A stretch of 64,000 bases of DNA from Mactra quadrangularis (lineage: Eukaryota > Mollusca > Bivalvia > Venerida > Mactridae). Below, one piece after another: positions 60,601-64,000 of the stretch. The position numbers and the translations under genes are program-made. The number at the start of each line of letters is the position of its first letter. The first letter of the stretch is position 1. The notes beneath the pieces were generated by a model, which was not told where the DNA came from, made no database searches, and saw only the letters and a list, made by a program, of their open reading frames with translations. Where the stretch lies: assembly GCA_025267735.1 (NCBI GenBank), contig CM046301.1, positions 13,514,190 through 13,578,189 of the forward strand, read 5' to 3'.

Positions 60601-61739
60601 GAAACCAGCGCATTTCAACTGTGCTTTGCATGTTCAGTCATTATTTACATATTATCCTTACAATAAAGCCGAAAATAGCCAATACTTTTACAATTAGGGA
60701 TACATACTTTATAATATGCAATAATACCAAAGATGGATATTATGTAAATACTACAAGATAAAATATCAAATAACAAACAAATACAGTGTGAATATGCAAA
60801 AAAAATATAGTTGGTAAACATTATATCGCATTACAATTGTTATTTAATGGTAATGTTTAAACTGCAAAAACCTTCAGTAACACATTTAATTTGCTATCCG
60901 AGTCTATAATAAAGAGTAAAGTCTGAACAGAAAATAATTCACAATCAAATATTAGAAAAGACCTTTCTGTCGAGCGTAATTATATTAAGTGATGCGATTA
61001 TTCATTCAAAGGTCGCGGTAAGTCTTTATTTCAACGTTTTATTACAGTGTTCATATCCATTATAATTTATTATCATAAAAAATGTATCTAACTATAGGAA
61101 AAATATTTGCTCTAAACACTAAGCCAACACCAAATTACTATTAACGACAATAAACAATTAAATTCCGGTTAAGTTCTACACTGAACCGACCACCTGTTTG
61201 TGATTCTTAAATTTAATAGTAATTAAGTTGATTTAAATAGTATAATAATTGCCAAAATTTAAAAATAAACATTTATAACCCAGGTACTTTTCAAATAAAT
61301 ATATATTTTAATTTTGCTTTAACATAACTGTACATAGTATATATATGTACATCTTAATTTAAGTCATTGGTGTCTTTTACGAGACAATATGAATGATCTC
61401 AAGGAAACCGATACCAGGAAACAATAATAGTTTATTGCTAACGCTAGCTGTTAGATAGTGTGACATTTTATGTCAATATGAAGGCAATCTAAGAAGTATC
61501 CCAAATGTCATATCATAAGTTCCCTAGTGTTGTAATCAATTCTGAAAAGCAAAAAAGTCAGACGTTCATTTTTATTATGTTAGGAAGATTGTTTATGAAG
61601 AAAAAACAATACAACCACTCAGACAATGGATAAAGACACAGACAATGTAAAAAATTACATCGAATTCTTAAAGCTCGTCTGAGTGCCGAAAATCGCAATT
61701 TGATTTAGCATCTTGCTGTCATAGTTTATTATGAGTTTG

Positions 61740-61975
61740 CATATAGCGGAGGCATACTATCTTGGAACTTGGTTATGAAATTTCTTCTAAGGCCATTCTC
61801 TCTTACTACCACTCACTGTATATCATGTAGGGCATTTACTGACGAAAGTATGTGCCTAGTAACTTGTTTACAGTTAAATCTAGATATTAAGCCTTTAAAG
61901 GATCAGTGAAAGGGTAGACTGATCGCGATATGACCAATACAATGTGTTGCTACCGCATTAAACTCAACCACAACA
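61740..61975 (+). mobile_element. tRNA-derived SINE (family a), 5'-truncated, unit B
   Basis: Counterpart of the copy at 52815, but keeps the 3' part: CTGACGAAAGTATGTGCCTA, the AATACAATGTGTTGCTACCG tail and TTAAACTCAACCA. Confidence 0.8.
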
Positions 61976-64000
61976 TCTCGCGTATACACGATTCAATGTA
62001 GTCTATTAAAACTTTTTTGCATTCAGTTTTGTAGACTATATCCTACTAGCAAGTTTAATTGCACGAGCTGTTTCATCCGTCACTTTCCGTGTGTATATTT
62101 ATGAATGGCAGCATCGTTACAAAAGTTCAAAGTCACACCCTAACGTGCAAAATGTGAAACTCGTATCGTGGGTAAAATGCTTGTATATTTCTCAATTATG
62201 ACATAATGCATTTGTTTTTCCCGTAAACAAACTTACGACAAAGTGCATAGCAGAAAAAGCAATCACCATGTTGATATGTTTCATTCATTCAGTCTCATGA
62301 AAATGTTGTAACGATCATTAATATCTATTAAACAAACACAAAATGGCGATCTTGAAATTAGGAGAAACCCCTCCGTCTATTGGTTGAAAAAAGGCTGCAA
62401 TAGTTTTAATCAGAGTTTGTCTGTGTTCGTAATAGTTTTAAAATTAAATACGATCAGTTGTGTTTTCTTAAGCTTTATAACTTAATCACACCCTTATGGT
62501 GACTATTTTTTCCTTACATTAAATTTTTCATGGAGTTGGAGAATGTTAAAGAAATGATGAAAATATTTCATTGGGAATTTACCATTTATTTAGACCAGTT
62601 CTGTTAATGACATATAGTAGATTAAGGAACCACATGGATTCAACTCTCGTCTGATGTTTTTGTGAAATAGTATTGGCTGTTTTAAATGTTCAAATTGGTA
62701 TACATGTTGTGGAAACATTCTGGAATGGCAATAAACAAAGGCTTAAATGCTATGTACAAAATCAAAAGTTTATTAGTTTATTAATAAGAGGCAATTGAAT
62801 GGCACAAATTAAAATTACTCAAATAAATGTACAATGCAATAACTTGCAATATTCGATTATCAAACGCATTTGTTTGAAATGCTCCTCAGATTAATTTAGA
62901 ATTTATATTATCTAAAACTTGCAGCAGTTTTAATGTGCTATCTTATTGTCAATTCGATTCTTTTCCAAGGAAACAGTTTCATATTCTATCGTAATTGTTA
63001 ACACATTAATGTATTTCATCTTGACGTTTTATCACCACTAGGCATACATAATGTATTACATTGCGACGATAAACGTTTTCTCATCTCAAATTTCTCATTT
63101 CCTCATCAGAAGTTATGTGGTCTATTGCTAAGATATTTCAACTTCCTGGAAAACATCTAAAGCATTTCAATGATCACTTCATTGTATTTTAGAAATTTAT
63201 TCGAATATAAAAGAGCGGTACCATATTTTACCAGTCAACTAATTGCATTTTAGCTTATAAACAGCCCTAAATTTCATGAATGTATAATTATGTAGCAAAT
63301 CTTATTGACATTAAGGAAAAGCAAACAACTATTTATTTGTAAATTTGTAATTTCTTCTTGTGTGTTTTTTTTTCATTAAGAAAACACAAAAGATATAATC
63401 AGAAAACATAAATTGGTGTAATCAAAATGATATCAGACATTACAAACCAGAAATTATAGTTAACATCGCACTATTAATAAATCAAATATGATTCCAAAAC
63501 TGGTACTTTGTTTGCAAATTCTTTTTATTCATAAAGATAAACTGGTTCTTTAGTAATTACGTCAAAAAGTTTTATAAATGATTGACTTTCGAGGACTCTA
63601 TGTCAAATAAGATATTCTCATTTTTATTCTTGGTTATAAAAAAGTTTTACCGACTCAGATTAACAATACTTAATTGCTTCTTAAATTACGTGTCTGTTTT
63701 TCCTTGTCCTTAGGTAAACAGCAAATATCTTGTATTGAATGTAATATAAAATATCTTTATACTTGCACATTCTAAATTCTACAATACCTATAATGACACT
63801 TTTTTGTACAAAGCACATAACCATTTATTTCGGTTGTTAGGCGTATTCATCCCTTTCTCCGTAATATTCATTCTAAATTCTAAATAATTGTTTTCTTCAT
63901 ATCGTAGATAAAAACATGAAATCAACATACCTGATATAATGATATATCATATTATAGAGTATATTGTCTAGAAAATAACTGCACTTTCTTCAATAAATGG

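Larger units (their letters stand above)
56060..64000. repeat. Large tandem duplication, unit B, running off the window
   Basis: Collinear with unit A. The last bases of the window (CTTCAATAAATGG) correspond to about 55782-55794, so the similarity ends at or beyond the window edge. Unit B has a SINE tail (57017) and a block of about 1.4 kb (57640-59065) absent from unit A. Apart from the entries below, nothing is recognised as a gene. Confidence 0.9.

Overview
The window looks like AT-rich, intron- or intergene-type DNA from an animal, most likely a bivalve mollusc. The main reasons are the repeats. It has many tRNA-headed SINEs with RNA polymerase III A/B-box heads, and truncated non-LTR retrotransposons ending in (ATT)n. 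Several short inverted-repeat DNA elements are present, as is a decayed repeat with GACCCC..GGGCATAATTT blocks and a terminal CTCACC/GGTGAG hairpin that I know from mollusc genomes. The assignment to bivalves is inference. I find no intact protein-coding gene, no operon and no functional RNA gene. The only long open frame with a recognisable product is a broken LINE reverse transcriptase.

Layout. 1-12.6 kb is a tandem segmental duplication. Copy 1 is about 1-4361. Copy 2 is about 4362-12640 and is longer because it received three later insertions: a tRNA-SINE (5461), a 2.78 kb terminal-inverted-repeat element inside that SINE (5748-8527), and a 5'-truncated LINE (about 8738-10224). 12.6-28 kb holds more diverged relatives of the same neighbourhood, recognisable by shared landmark blocks, plus several small DNA elements. 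One landmark is a short coding-like block present three times (near 13.89, 18.58 and 26.42 kb). 25.77-30.83 kb is bounded by two inverted arms of about 0.4 kb. 31-38.7 kb is mostly unrecognised AT-rich sequence with a foldback element, SINE fragments and a GAT/AAT microsatellite. 38.76-40.49 kb is a tandem duplication of about 0.9 kb.

43-64 kb contains further local repeats, then a second large tandem duplication: unit A about 47.6-55.8 kb and unit B about 56.06 kb to the window end. Each unit carries insertions the other lacks: two LINE fragments in A, and a SINE tail plus a 1.4 kb block in B. This lets insertions be ordered relative to the duplication. A cysteine-rich open segment in A (51.27-51.59 kb), with a frame-broken counterpart in B, has the spacing of a PSI domain and may be an exon relic.

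The most unusual single item is the 2.78 kb inverted-repeat element. It carries seven copies of GTAACGGAAATTT or near variants, all in one orientation, and no long open frame. No pathway can be reconstructed here; the region reads as a repeat-rich, repeatedly duplicated locus. All similarity statements are by eye, without alignment software or databases.
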